This document shows, piece after piece, positions 37,487-51,763 of a DNA stretch of 64,000 nt. Made by a program: the position numbers and the translations under genes. Numbering within the stretch: the first letter of the stretch is position 1; every line of letters starts with the position of its first letter. The stretch is from Chinchilla lanigera. Lineage: Eukaryota > Chordata > Mammalia > Rodentia > Chinchillidae. Location: positions 6,813,638-6,877,637 of the forward strand of contig NW_004955502.1 of the NCBI RefSeq assembly GCF_000276665.1, in the 5' to 3' direction. Under the pieces are notes generated by a model, which did no database searches, was not told the DNA's origin, and saw only the letters and a list, made by a program, of their open reading frames with translations.

Positions 37487-37672
37487 AAGTTCTTTACTGA
37501 TTAGTTAAAAAGTCTCCCTGTGTTTGAAAGAATGTTTTGCCACTACTAAGAAAATTCTGAATAGTGTTTTATAAAAAAGTAAACTATATGATTGGCAAAA
37601 AAATTATTCTAACAGCTTTTATCTAAAAGTAATATGTAAATTTTATACAACATAACGCCAATATAGTAATCA

Positions 37673-37771
<99 letters not shown>

Positions 37772-37889
37772 TTAAATGGTAATACATAGTAAGATGAGAG
37801 CCATGAGATTTGTTACCTTTAAAATCTATTCCTAAAAGCCAGATTTTAAGATAAACGTGAAAGATTTTCTCAATTTGTTGCCTCCAATA

Positions 37890-38990
37890 CATCTTAAGCA
37901 CACCTGTTCAGCTCCTTCCCCCACGTGCACTGTAGAGTTAACAGCCTTAAAACTCCGGTCTATTTTATTACACCAAACCGAAGCCTCACATCCTCGAGGT
38001 CTTGTTCAGTCACTGCTGTCCCTGGGATGCCCTTGCTTTTACTCCTTAGCCTTTAAGGTAAAGTTAATAAACCCTCTGTGTTTCAATCCTTTCATCCTTA
38101 AACGTAATTCCACAGTATTTTCTCCTTAGTCATTTTCTCTAAATACTATCACCTAAAATTGCAGCTCTAACTTTAACAGACTTCTCCCTACTCTTCACTT
38201 TTTAATTTTTTTCTTTAGCATATAATCCTTATAGCATTTGAATGGTGCATTTTCATTATTCTACCCTTTTGATTTCTTCTTAAAATCCAATCAGTGGTCA
38301 CAGTGGAACTCCTGCAAGTTCTATCCTCTAAAATCTCTTCAGATCTATACTTTTCTCATTTCCATAAATTATGCCTGATCACCTTTTTACTTGGTCAGCT
38401 GTAAACAGCCAATCCTGCCATTGATGCTTTTTGTCTCCTCTCTATATTCATATTAGATTTTTCAGTCAAATTAGTACTTTTAAGGATACTGCACAATATA
38501 TTATTTTCAGGCTAAAACACTTTTAACATCCTCTTGTTCCTAGAAATCATGTCTCTCTTTCTAGAGATCACACTCATTCCATACTTTTAATGTCCAGTAC
38601 CTCAGGCAGGCACTCAAAGTCCTCCATTACCAGGTGTCTACTTATAGTACTGTATTTCTACTATTTATACACACACATTCTCTATTTTGCCACTTTCAAT
38701 TACAATGCACTAAATAACACTAACTTTTCTACCTCATGTTACTCCTTACTCCTGGAACGGCTTTCTTCACGCCTCACTTGTCCTGAATCCATCAGTATCT
38801 ACCTTTTTCTACATCATTTTAACACACTGCTTCCCTGCAACCAAATCTCCCCTGTAACAAGTGGCTATCTCCATCTACACCACTGATTCGCTCACTATCA
38901 GTTTTCCTCACATTATCTACCCCATGAAACTGTATTAGGGTAAAAATAGTCTTTTCTACCTGCAAATACTTATATCACTTTGTATTGCGG
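37890..38990 (+). repeat. L2-like LINE relics
   Basis: Pyrimidine-rich sequence with L2 3'-end hallmarks: 'cactgctgtccctgggatgc', 'actcctggaacggctttctt' and 'ccatgaaactgtattagggt'. Probably two diverged fragments. Confidence 0.4.
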
Positions 38991-39504
38991 AAATTTTGTC
39001 AAGTAACTACAAAAAGTACAATGATCAAATTTTGAGGCTGTATACGTAACGTCCCACCTTGAAAGTGACTAATAACATACATCTCAGAAATCCTAGAGAT
39101 TTATTTTTAGAAATATATCATATAGACTCTTTGGATATTATATTAATCTGTATTTCAAAAGTATTTCAAAATAATTGTTTGAAAGGTACTTTTTTACACC
39201 ACTCCAAATGTGAAAAATTTTCAACTAAATTATTTTACTGAAACATATATATTTTATACTGTGTGATTCTAGTCTTATCTAGAAAAAAAAAAGATATACA
39301 CACATACATTTCTCACTTAAACTTACAGACAGGAGAGTTTTCTGAGGATAATTCACAATTATTAACTTCCCTGAAGCAGGGTAGTAAAAACCCCCAAAAC
39401 TATTTGGAAACTAAGATTTCTTAGAGAATAAACTAGCAAAAGGCTGAGTAAGCTATTATTTGACTTCCTAAAAATGATGTGAGTTTTTTTGGGTCTAATT
39501 TTCT

Positions 39505-39960
39505 AAAATTAAGTTTATTGGTACAATTTACATATAATGATCACATTCATTTCAGCAGTGTATGTGTACTCATATTTACAGCAGCATAGTCTGTAATAAC
39601 TAAATCTTGCAAATAGCCCAAATTTCCATCAATTGAGGAATGGATGAAAAAGATGTGTTCTTTTTAACACAATGAAGTACTACTCATCCATAAAGATATA
39701 CTTGAAACTTATCTAGGTAAAAATTGGATGCATCTTGAGACGATACTCTTAAGTGAACTAAATCAGACATGCACTGTCTCTCTGATGTGAGAAAGTAAAA
39801 CTGTACATAAGGACCAAAATGTACAATATGTATTGTGAAATAAGAAGAAACTGTTCACAAAAGGGAAACTAGGGTCAGGGATGGGTATAGGAAGGAAAGA
39901 ATAAAACGGTAACAAAGCTGTAAACATTTAAAATAATTGTTACTTCATCAGAAAAAAAAT
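39505..39960 (+). mobile_element. L1 3' fragment
   Basis: 'tccatcaattgaggaatgga', 'aatgaagtactactcatcca' and 'aagtgaactaaatcagacat' are the conserved end of ORF2. No frame is intact. Confidence 0.8.
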
Positions 39961-40254
39961 TAAATCTGAGGAATCTTCCCTACCAAAGTATATGGTTCAT
40001 GTCTCCATCTTTAATTCTGAAGACTCAAATCATTCTATGGCTACATAAAATCCACAAGGTAAAAGGAAAGGGGCTTTGTCCTTAGCTTGTAGGTATCATT
40101 GCTGATATGGAATCAGTGAATGAGGAAATAAATGTGACTCTACAAAGAATTTTCAAAGTTAAATTCAGTATTGTCCTAAATGACTTAAATATTCATGAAC
40201 TTGACAGGAACAATATACTATTAAAATAAAAGCTCTCAAATTAAATGGCAGACA

Positions 40255-40370
40255 TTGAATTTATCATGTGACCTCAGGCAAGTTAACTTCCAAGTATTCC
40301 CTCAAGTATGCATATGATTCTCCTCACCTGTGAGATTATTATTTGGCTTAGAACTAATAAAGGTAAAATG
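40255..40370 (+). repeat. MIR SINE fragment
   Basis: 'gtgacctcaggcaagttaac' and 'ctcctcacctgtgagatt' are the MIR core. Confidence 0.6.
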
Positions 40371-40567
40371 TCACATGTTCAATAGATAATTGGTTTAAAT
40401 GTTTTTTTCTTTAGACAAAGGCTTTCTATTTTGAGACAAGCTACGTTACTTGAAAGAACATAGTATCACAGATATAAATAATAATTGTCTTTTCATATTT
40501 TAGCATTCAAAATTATTTTATATTTACAAAGTAGTGCCAACTGTTGTAAGTAAGCATAAGGAACTCA

Positions 40568-40696
<129 letters not shown>

Positions 40697-41968
40697 TTAA
40701 AAACAAAGCACGTAAAGTCTTAGCTTCCTCATATTTGGATGTATATGTACCTAACAAAATTAAGACATTCTGACTTCAACTGCAGTCTCAAGCCAACCAT
40801 ATCATTCACATCTTAAAAAGCCATTTGCAAAGCAAGTGTACCCCGATTTGCATCAGGGGCAAAGTGAAGAGCAATACTGTCGACCTGCACATAAAGTATT
40901 TGGACTAAGACAGGTTATGTTGTAGTGCCGCCTTCTCAGGAGGGGAAGGTCAAAAGGGATGTGGCAGAAGATAAGCTTCAGTTTCTAGCTTTGTATGTTT
41001 TTCATGTATAGTACCATTTTTTTACAATAAGCACCTCTGGTTTCTCCACATAAAGCAATTTTAATCTTACTGTAGTATTACTAATCAAATGATATATATA
41101 AATGAAAAGGTAATTGACAGCCTGCTTATCAGATATAAAAATACAATGTATTTATAAGAAAACTAAGAAGTGTGTTCTAAACAATGCTAAAAATTTTTTT
41201 TTATAATTCCTCAAAGAAAAATCCCAAAGTGACTCCTAAGAATATCATCCAGTTGTAGCCAAACTTAATAAAAAAAATACTGAGAAAATCTTACAATTTG
41301 CAGTCAGAAATGTGATTTTATAGAGATACCCAAGCATACAAAAGTTCTGTGTATTTCAAATAGACTCACAAGGCACTATTCTATTAATAGTCACATACCT
41401 CTTCAGTGTATCACATAGAAAACTATCTTATAAGGCATTAGAGTAACACATACTACCAAGGCAAAATGAAGGTAGTTGTTTAAGAGGCAGGTCCTCTAGA
41501 AGTATCAGAAAAAACATAACTGTAAGAGGGGGTAAAAAAAACCCTTTCCAACAGTGAAATACTACATAAAAGCATCATCATATTAAAAACCTAACTCAGG
41601 CTTATAACTAAATTATCATGTTGTAAAACAGGTGATATATATGTATATATGGATTCAACTTTTTTCCTTAAATTGGTCATAAAGCAAGGCTAATGCCAAA
41701 AAAGGCTACTTAAGCTATTATAATGTATTTAAAATGAAGTGCACTTTAGCAATTAACATGTTCAGCAGGATTCCTATGAAAAAGTATATTTACAACAATA
41801 TCAAGAGATGCTAGCACCTTATCTATCTAGTGGCTGCCCAACAACTAGTACATAGAAAGTAAGTCACTGTCTCTCTCATCCTCTTATGTCCTGTTCCATC
41901 TTGTAAGCACTAGATGTAAATCCTAAGCTTCAGCATCTAGGATCGAGAAACACAGTAAAGAATTTCAA

Positions 41969-42060
41969 GGGCCGGGGATGTAGCTCAGTAGCACAAGTAC
42001 CTGCCTGCCTGGCAAGTGCAAGGTCCTGAGTTTGATGCCCAGTACCCCCCCCCGACCCAA
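41969..42060 (+). repeat. ID SINE with target-site duplication
   Basis: 'ggatgtagctcagtagcaca' and 'ctggcaagtgcaaggtcctg', with a C-run then A-run tail. Direct repeats aaagaatttc at 41957-41966 and 42061-42070. Confidence 0.92.
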
Positions 42061-42669
42061 AAAGAATTTCCACTCCACTTTGTCTTTCAACTTCCAACAT
42101 GTGATACTGAAAACACTTAAAAGAAGTACGCTTCAGAGTAGGATGGTTGGGAGAAACACACACAGGACATATGACATACGGGAGTGGTGACAAACCTATG
42201 GCATGTGTGCTGCAGCAGGCTGTTTTTATCACTGAAAGCTCTAAAGGGTTTGCCGTTGCTGACATAAGGGATTTCCTCATCTCAATGCTGTGGACCTACT
42301 CTCGATGCAACAGCAAATTCGCCCCCCAAAAATTAAAATCTTTAAAATCTGAGGCCTAACAGCTTAGTTTTCTTTATTGCAGTGGTTTTCCATCTTCTAA
42401 GGCCTATACTAATACCTACTGAAATTATTAACTAGAGTTCTATTTTATGCTAGACTTCAATTATGAAAAACTAATCTTTCCTAATGCTGTTTTTCATGAG
42501 TATATGTGGAACATTAGCAAATTAAAATATTCAATTTATGGTATTTTAGGAAAAAAAAATTCTATGAACTAATAGTCTAATACGTAATTAGGAGAAAATC
42601 CTTTGACTTCCTTTATAAAACATCGTATTAACGAAGTTGACCATCAACATCATATCACATCACACCCAG

Positions 42670-42835
42670 GAAAGGCTCTCAAGTCTAGTCTACGGTCATT
42701 ACCGGAAACTTATCTGAAGTGTAGAGTATCAGATTTTACTCCAACCCACTGAATCAGATTCTACATGTAACATGACCCCCAGGTGGTTTATATGCGTAGT
42801 ATTTGTATACACATAGTTGAGAAACTTTGCTACTG
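42670..42835 (+). repeat. MER5A-like hAT DNA-transposon relic
   Basis: 'aacccactgaatcagattct', 'acccccaggtggttta' and 'agttgagaaactttgct' follow the MER5A consensus, a short non-autonomous hAT element. Confidence 0.6.
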
Positions 42836-42866
42836 AAGATCAATAAACAGGTGAAAGAATCATTTA

Positions 42867-43079
<213 letters not shown>

Positions 43080-43525
43080 CTACTTGAGTTTTTATGCATA
43101 TGTTTACAATGCAAAATTCTACAGATTTTTTATTCAGATTCACTGGGATAAAGAAATGACATTTAAAAGTGACCTATTAACACACACATTTCTGTAATGA
43201 TTGATCATACCTCAATGTACTTTTTTTAAAAGCTGTTTTATCATTAACACTGTAACATATTTCATTCAAATATAACCTTTGACATTCAGCAAAGCCAACC
43301 ACTTTATCACAACATTATTCTGTGAAGTCAGATAATCCAGAAGTTTTGACTCAATCATCAATAAATAGCACAACAGACTGACAGAGTAACAAGAACACAA
43401 ACTCACACCCCATTTTTTTGCTCATTCACATGTAAAACTACTTTGTATTTATAAATATTGATGAAATCACTTAAGATTTTATTCATAAAACTTTTTATGA
43501 AGTAGTACCATTTCATAACACATCA

Positions 43526-43580
43526 AGGGCTGGAGATGCAGCTCAGTGATACAATGTTTACCTAACCTGAACCAGTTTGT
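43526..43580 (+). repeat. ID SINE, 3'-truncated
   Basis: 'agggctggagatgcagctca' followed by a decayed right half. Confidence 0.65.
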
Positions 43581-44072
43581 CCTTCACATTTGAAAACACT
43601 AACATCTTATGACTTCATCATTTCTTACTTGTATTAATTTTTAATTTCTCCTAGGTTCTTTGATGCTGATTCCTTACTGCCAGAGTAAGCTGCTATAAAC
43701 TACACTAAGCCTGCAATTACTCTGGAAATCCAGAGTTCCGAAAAATCAATGTTCATGGTCACTGCTTTCTTTCTTTTCTTTTAATGAGGCAAATCCATTA
43801 ACATCCCCTCTTCTCTGTCTTTAACTGGTTCAGCTATCCAAGTAATTAAAATTTAGTTTTCAACACTCCTCCAATGCACATCATGTCACCTTGACTACGT
43901 CAAAGCTTTTCAAATCAGGTTGTGAAGAATCCAGATTTTTCAGATATTTTTGTCATTTATGGGAGGCACTTAGCTCTGATATTCAGTTAGAAGAATTCCA
44001 TTTATAACCATTTTAGATATTTAAGTCTTACTTAAGACTTTGTTCAGAAGATTCTAATTAAAAATGTCTGAA

Positions 44073-44225
44073 GTCAGGTATGGTGGTACATGTCTGTAAT
44101 CCCAGAACTGCGGAAGAAGGATTACAAATTTGAGACTTGTGTAGGCCACTTAGCAAGACCTTGTACTAAAATAAAAAAGGGTTGGAGGCACAGTCTAGTT
44201 CGAAGGCCTGGTTTCCCCATCACTA
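44073..44225 (+). repeat. B1-dID composite SINE
   Basis: B1 part 'gtatggtggtacatgtctgt' and 'agcaagaccttgtac', A-rich linker, then ID part 'gttggaggcacagtctagtt'. Confidence 0.75.
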
Positions 44226-44344
44226 GGGGAAAAACAAAGTCTGAAGACCACTGACATGGTACTGTAGGAAGAATTGTTCAAATAACAGTAGTTTTCCTTC
44301 AGTTGGTTTTCTGTCTTTTCCCCTGTCCTCATGTGTTGTTCTTA

Positions 44345-44581
<237 letters not shown>

Positions 44582-44843
44582 TCACACAAGATTGGGTTGT
44601 TCAGGGTGATTTGGCTACAGACCAAAGTAGAACTGATGTCACAAAATCAAAGTATAACTTTTTTTAAAGATTTGCAAATATATTATCTTCATAAAGGAAA
44701 ATACCATTTAGGGTCAATAAAATTTCAATTTTTTAAAGAAAAGTATTACCATTATAAATCATTTTCCATATAATCATAGCAAAAAATTGCCTTATAATTA
44801 AATTACAGGTGAAAGAGAAAATAGTTCTATAAAAAAAAAAAAT

Positions 44844-44920
44844 GCAGGAGTGGGCACGTGGCTCAGTGGTAGAAGGCCCTCAGTATGATTCCCAGCACTA
44901 CATTTGAAAAAAAAAAAAAA
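44844..44920 (+). repeat. ID SINE
   Basis: 'gggcacgtggctcagtggta' and 'atgattcccagcactacatt' followed by an A-tail. Confidence 0.8.
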
Positions 44921-46014
44921 CAAAGCTCAGAGTTTTCTAAATCACCTTATGATTGCCATATTTACCCTGATAAACACAGTCAATGTAAACAAAAAAAACC
45001 TTGTTTCAAGAATAATCAAAGTTTCAAATTTTCTAATACAAGAACACAGAAAATGATGACATGTAATTCTTATGCTTTTTGCTCTAAAGTGATGAAGGGT
45101 ATGCTTTATGCATGTCTGAATTTTAACATTTTAGTTAAGAGAAACACAGAGGATAATGATAGCACAAAATTTACAAATATACTAGGTAATATTTCCTTTA
45201 GGCAAGTGTTCATCAGAGAAATAAGCCATCATTTGTGTACAACTAAAATTATTCTTCCTCATATTGTAACTAAACTCTATGTGTGCATATGGATGTATAT
45301 CCAGGCAGAAAAACAACATCCCTCCCACCATATGCAGTTGTATTAGCACAATCAATGAACTCACAAACTCCCAGATACTTCACTGACTTTAATTCCAACT
45401 TTCACAAAGAGACAAGACTACTAAGATAAGCCATGCAACATGGTTACAAGTTGATTTAAGATATTTTGCAGTTTTCAGCAGCTAATTTAACTGTGAGATG
45501 AAAAACATGGTGATAACTTGTCAGTGATAATTTCTGCAAAGAGTTACTCTTATACAAAGAATATCAACATGATCATTTCTAATGTTTCCCTGGCTGGGTT
45601 TATTTGATCCAATAATTTTCTCTTGTCTGAATTTTTAAAGAACATTGTTTAGCAATTTCATTTAAAAATGATGATCTCCATGTTACAAATCAGAACTTGT
45701 TTTTAAAAGATTTTTACCTGATAGCAAAAATAATATATAGCTAAAAAAATTCTAATATAGACTATAAAATATAACGTATAATGCCATTATCCCATTCTGT
45801 ATAAACAATCATTAATTTGTTAATTTTATTTTTAAATGCATACAAATCGAAGTATTTTTTGAAAACTGAAACAAAATACTACCAAGTTTTTTTAAAAAAA
45901 GCAATCTCCATATTAAGCCACACCTCCCTTTTCTCACAATAAGGATGCCACACTCACTGCCGACAGCTACTCTGCAAATCCTGAGTGTGTCTGGCCTTGT
46001 ATAAGATGTTCCAA

Positions 46015-46235
46015 GGTGTCAGACTCTACAATAAGCACTTACACAGATGATGCTGTTTAATTCTCAAAGCAGCCCTTTAAGAAAGGTATTTGTTTAGATA
46101 ATCAAAGGCTGAGCACCAAGAAGCTGAGGTTCTAAGACTTTAAGGAATTTGCCAAGATGGTATACAAATTATCAGGGCAAGAATGCAAATCTATGTTTGA
46201 TTCCAAGATCAACCCCTTAACTATGATGTTACACT
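46015..46235 (+). repeat. MIR SINE
   Basis: Long MIR match: 'gatgctgtttaattctcaaa', 'aagaagctgaggttctaaga', 'gaatttgccaagatgg' and 'agggcaagaatgcaaat'. Confidence 0.75.
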
Positions 46236-46540
46236 CACGTATTCTGCTGTAGTTACAAAAATCTTCAGTCTTCTATATGCTCATAAATGAACGCATAATG
46301 AATAAAACATTTTCCATTCTTGCTATAATAAATTTCAATCCTGTTAAGACTACAAATTCCAAATAGGCAAAAATTATATCCATCTTGTTCACTGTTGGGC
46401 AGCCCCAACCTCCAGGGTCAGTAACAGCTGTACATGAAACACTTGCTTAGTAAATATTTTCTATTTCTATTTGATCTTCACAATAACCCTTGGTCTTATA
46501 ACAAGTTAGCCAGTTTTCTTGTTTAAGAAATTAACTCCAT

Positions 46541-46632
46541 GGGGCTGGGGATTTAGCTCAGCGGCAAAGCGCCTGCCTGGCAAGCGCAAGGTCGTGAGTT
46601 CAGTTCCTGGTACCGGAGAAAAAACAAAAAAA
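46541..46632 (+). repeat. Young ID SINE with target-site duplication
   Basis: 'ggggctggggatttagctca', 'gcgcctgcctggcaagcgca' and 'ttcctggtaccggag', with an A-rich tail. Perfect 15-bp direct repeats agaaattaactccat at 46526-46540 and 46633-46647. Lies 48 bp downstream of a PHIP splice donor. Confidence 0.95.
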
Positions 46633-46680
46633 AGAAATTAACTCCATAACGTGCATGCAAAAAGCTTAACATATACTTAC

Positions 46681-46742
46681 CATTATTAGGTATAAGCTCC
46701 ATATCCCAAGGGCTCATCTTTTCTGTATCTCCATTGTCCCAG
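46681..46742 (-). CDS. PHIP: PHIP short coding exon before bromodomain 1
   Basis: 62 nt, one of the shortest exons here. Encodes [20 protein letters not shown] with one nt spare at each end. Acceptor CTAAAG, donor GTAAGT. Marks the end of the Tudor-like region. A young ID SINE lies just 48 bp beyond the donor (46541-46632). Confidence 0.94.
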
Positions 46743-46929
46743 CTTTAGGAAAGGAAAAATCTTTTATTAAAAAAAAATCTGAAGTCTATATTGCAATTTT
46801 TATAAAATCACTTTATAAACATAATTGCTTCAGCGTTTAAAAAGAAGCAACCTCATCCCTTTACTACTAGGTGGAGAATAAACTGAAAGCAAGCCTGGCC
46901 TAACTAAAAATACAGCATGTATCTCCTTA

Positions 46930-47064
<135 letters not shown>

Positions 47065-47992
47065 TCACTACTCTGAAGTTTATGATTACTGTTATTAACT
47101 CTAGGTACTTAAATTGCTTGTATGAGTTCGTAAAACATAAAGTGACCTACATTTTCCCAAGGTATGTAAAATCATTTGAGGCAAAGGTATTATCAAGCAA
47201 TACTAAGTCAATTTGGTGGGACTCACCCATTTCAAATTCCTTTTCTTAGATTTCATTAGGTAGGGAGAAATTCAGATTTGTCTTAAAGTACTTTTACCAG
47301 TCATTTTAAATTCATGATGACTATGTCCAATTTTTTCTTTAAAAAAATACAGCTTAGGTAACTTCTGCTAAACAAATATTTACAGTTCATTTTTAATCTT
47401 TTACTTTCTATATACAGGTTTCCCCAACCAACAGTGAAGACCCAGCCCCAAAACAAAAGATGCAAAAAACCCAACCCACCCTCCTTCACCTCAACCACTT
47501 GTAAGTAGTAACATAGACACACATTCTCCCTTTCATACTGAATCAAACAAAACCAGAAACTAACCCTTGTAAAACAGGGAACATACCTTGTATCTCCTTC
47601 TCCCACTGAATTTAGGACTGTCATATTAAATTGCTTTTCATGAAGACCTACTAACCTATCAGTACTACAGCCTATTCTTAAAATCTTCTCAGCTTCCGGC
47701 TCTGTCGTCCAGAAACGAAGGCAATTTCTTACTCTATGGAGTACTATCCTCTTCTTGAGTTTTATAGTATGACTTACTGAGTTTTTTCCTGGCTAGCACA
47801 GGCAAGAGTCTAAAATACTTGGGTTCAAATAGTCTGTGACTTTAAATTCATTAATTATTTTTTAATCTAGAAAAGTAGCAATGTCTAACACTTAGTAGGT
47901 TTTGAGTAATGCCTTCTATTAAAATTTGTTTTTTCATTTTTAACACACAGCTAAGGAAAAATGAATTAAGTTAACTAATTTGAAACAGTTGC

Positions 47993-48072
47993 TTTTTTTT
48001 GGTACGGGAATTGAACTCAGGGCCTTACACCTGCCAGGCAGGTGCTGTGCTGCTGAGCTACAACCTGGGCCC
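47993..48072 (-). repeat. ID SINE, antisense
   Basis: T-run then 'ggtacgggaattgaactcag', 'cctgccaggcaggtgctgtg' and 'ctgagctacaacctgggccc'. Flanks aacagttgc and aacagctgc form a likely duplication. Confidence 0.9.
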
Positions 48073-48385
48073 AACAGCTGCATTTTTAAACCTATAAAAA
48101 GTACTTAATGCTTCATGTTTTTAAACAGAAATGATTTAAAAATGAAGGCATATAGCATAAAATAAATGAAAAATTAGAAACACAGCAGAAAAAATACATT
48201 GATAAAAAGGAAAAACGGACCCAGGAAGAAGTCAACAGAATACATTTACACATTCTGAGTGGATATACATTTGGATCCAAGGTTAAGCAGTCTCACAAGA
48301 TGTTAAGAGAAAAGCACAATTACTAAAGTCTCAAGATGTTCCTTAATAAATATTGGTAACACTAAACTTAGACAATACTATTGAA

Positions 48386-48550
48386 TCCAGGTCCTATGCA
48401 TGCTGTAAGACAAGCATGTCACTTCCGAGGTACATTCCCAACCCCTTCTTTATTTGATTTTGACACAGGGTCTCACAGAGTTGTTCAGAATGGCCTTGGT
48501 TTTGCAATCCTTCTGCCTCAGCCTCCAGACCAGCTGAGATTACAAGCAGT
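48386..48550 (-). repeat. B1-dID SINE, antisense
   Basis: Antisense ID half (gctgtaagacaagcatgtca) then antisense B1 half (acacagggtctcacagagtt, ccttctgcctcagcctcc). Confidence 0.75.
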
Positions 48551-49835
48551 TTACTATAAGTTTCACAGATATATCTATGCTCCTTCACACACTGATGGTG
48601 TTCTGCTACTTAGTATGAACTTGATAATCAATGCTTAACCACGATCAACAATAGCTGCAGACTAAAGAGACAAGCAAAGAGTAAGCTCCAAATATTTCTG
48701 AGAAAAGGCTAAATTAATACTAGTGTAATTTTAAATGGCAATTTGGAGGTGGAAGCATCTCTCTTCAGACATAAAAGATCCATCAGACAAAAACTTCAGA
48801 AGAAATGTTAATCTATACACACAAAAAATTTATAAGATCTAAATGAAAAAAGTGATGCTTATTTATCTGAAATCTTGATTTACTTTGTTACCAAGTATTG
48901 GTATTCCTAATTAACTGTATTAAAAGGCCTATGTGTTATACTATCTATTTAGTGTTATTATGTAATACTGTAAATGTAAATAACATTTGCCATTAAGTAA
49001 AATAGCATATAATTCCTCTCATATAATTTTGGTTTTCTTCTAATAACTGCTTTCTATTTTGTTTGGTTTTCTATGAATTTATATCTTCACACATTTTCTA
49101 CCAGTTTAAGCTGTAAAAGACACTATTCAATGTCCAAATTAACTCAAACTTGTTTGATAAGAACTCATTTTATTTTTCCTCTGAAAACTTCTCTCTCAAA
49201 GGACAAGATCCTCTGGATTCATTATTTCTTAGACTTGACAGACAAATGCTATCCTGAGACTGCTCTTGACTGTTACCTTAAATTTCTTCTTGGTTTTCCT
49301 ACTTTATACTATCTCCTAAGTAACAGGCTTCACAGTTTTCATTCCTTGGTTACTCTCTGCCCTCTGCAACCATGCCAGCACCTTCCAACAGCACTAAAGA
49401 GATGGGGATGGCACATCTATCACTGCATTTTGCAAATTATGTCCTACATACATACAATGCTTCACTCCAAGATGACAAACAGTGGCCTTGTTTGATTTTT
49501 AACAGAACTACTTAATAATAGCACACCTATTTGTATATAAGTTAATGCATCATTTGAATGCCTGGAAAATGTTGTAATTTTAAAGTTTACAGTATTAACT
49601 TTAAATATAATAGTAAGAGCTGGTTCAGCTTTAGTCCTAGTTTAAATTAATACACTTTTTGTTAAGGGGTCTTCAGGTTCTGAATATAAATTGTTATTAA
49701 TATTTTTGAATTAATCCAGTATGTAAAAACATCTAAAAGAAACAGTTTCATAATAATTTTATAATCTTGTAACAGACAGTTACCACCTATGAGAGAAAAA
49801 ATGTTTTCAACTAAAGTATTTTCATTCTTAAATCA

Positions 49836-49949
<114 letters not shown>

Positions 49950-50052
49950 TTATGGCATATACTTAGAAGTACCTACAATATATAGAAATTTCTCTGAACC
50001 TTAAAAAACAAATCTACAATACTAAGAAATATGTCTCTTTCAACAGTCCTTA

Positions 50053-50178
<126 letters not shown>

Positions 50179-50711
50179 CTAAAACAGAGAAATTAAGAAA
50201 TCATCTTTACAAACTAAAACATAAATTTATTCCTAAACATAATCCAGAAAACATTTCTTGGTTTTAACTTTTAATCCAAGTGACAATTATTCTGTGTATA
50301 TGTAAAAAAAATCATTGAGCTGTGTCCTTAAGATTTGTGTACTTTATAATCTGCAGGTTACATTGAAATTGTAAAATACAATGAGTTTTCCACCACTCTT
50401 CCAAAGAACACTAGATAATTCTGAACTACTGCTGATAAATCTAGAGATAATCAAATTTATAAATATCTACATTTTAAGTGTTATCTAATTTTCACTGCAA
50501 TTAAATTTTGTACCCAAATTATAAACTATTGGGGATCAGAAACTGTCACTTTTGTGTTTCTCTGGTTGCGAATTAAAGACCTATGCTCTAGGACTACTCC
50601 TGTTAAAACTGCTCTCATGAAGAGCTTCTTAGGGTGAAAACAGTAACACCTGATACAGTTTTCTCCATAATCTGTAAGTGCATCTTTTGTTTTAGTAATA
50701 AGTCAATATCA

Positions 50712-50822
<111 letters not shown>

Positions 50823-50880
50823 CTAAAAAATAAGTAAAGTCACAATTTTAAAATCTGGAGGTGTTTCTTTTCTTTGGTCC

Positions 50881-50968
50881 TTTTTTTATTTTTGGTACCA
50901 GGAATCCAACTCAGAACCTTGTGCTTGCCAGGTAGGTGCTTACGCCACTGAGCTATATCCCCAGCCCC
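50881..50968 (-). repeat. ID SINE, antisense
   Basis: 'tttggtaccaggaatccaac', 'gtgcttgccaggtaggtgct' and 'ccactgagctatatccccag'. Confidence 0.9.
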
Positions 50969-51127
50969 TTGGATGTGTTTCTAAGCCACAGGCTATCAGC
51001 TAATCTTTCAGAGAAAATCCAATGACCTTTGAGCTACAGAAATTCCAATACTAACTTTTGTTCTTAATCTTTTTAGGCAAGTGGTTCATACATATGTGGA
51101 AAACTTCTTAAAAATCAAACACTGTAT

Positions 51128-51204
51128 GTGCCAGGACTATATCTCAGCAGTAGAGTGCTTGCCTAGCAGATGGGAAGTCCTGGGTTTGTTTCCTGGCTCC
51201 TCAC
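51128..51204 (+). repeat. ID SINE
   Basis: 'tgccaggactatatctcagc' and 'agtagagtgcttgcctagca', then 'gtcctgggtttgtttcctgg'. Confidence 0.85.
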
Positions 51205-51625
51205 CCTATTCCCATCCAAACTTCCTATTCTAACATTATAGATCTTTAGGGGAAACTAATTATGAATATGTAAATTAATTAACATTGTTTGAAATAAAGT
51301 TAAATGAAAATATTCATTCTTTGACCCACCATATTTTCTAATCCTTAAACAGATAAAATATATTTTAAATTAGAAAGAAAAAGCAATAAAATCTTATTAA
51401 AAATAAATGCCAGTTTTTAAAAGTGCCAACAATATGTCCTTTCTTACAATATTTAAATTACTGCAAATATTTACAGTAGTCTTAAAAAAGACTACTATTA
51501 GGTTTTTCCTGACTGTCTTAACTATTCACTTAGGAATGCTGAGAATGAGACACTTCTATGAACTTGCTGCACTCTTCTAGAGCTGAGTTTCAGTAGCTAT
51601 AAAAAATGTTCACGGTTATTAACTA

Positions 51626-51763
<138 letters not shown>

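Noticed and set aside
44885..45346. 153-codon plus-strand frame
   Set aside because: Starts in the tail of an ID element in a PHIP intron, has biased composition and no recognised domain.
46541..46632. tRNA gene-like sequence
   Set aside because: It resembles tRNA only because ID elements derive from a tRNA; the poly(A)-rich tail and target duplications show it is a SINE.
49073..49495. 140-codon plus-strand frame
   Set aside because: Intronic, pyrimidine-rich, no family match and no splice support.
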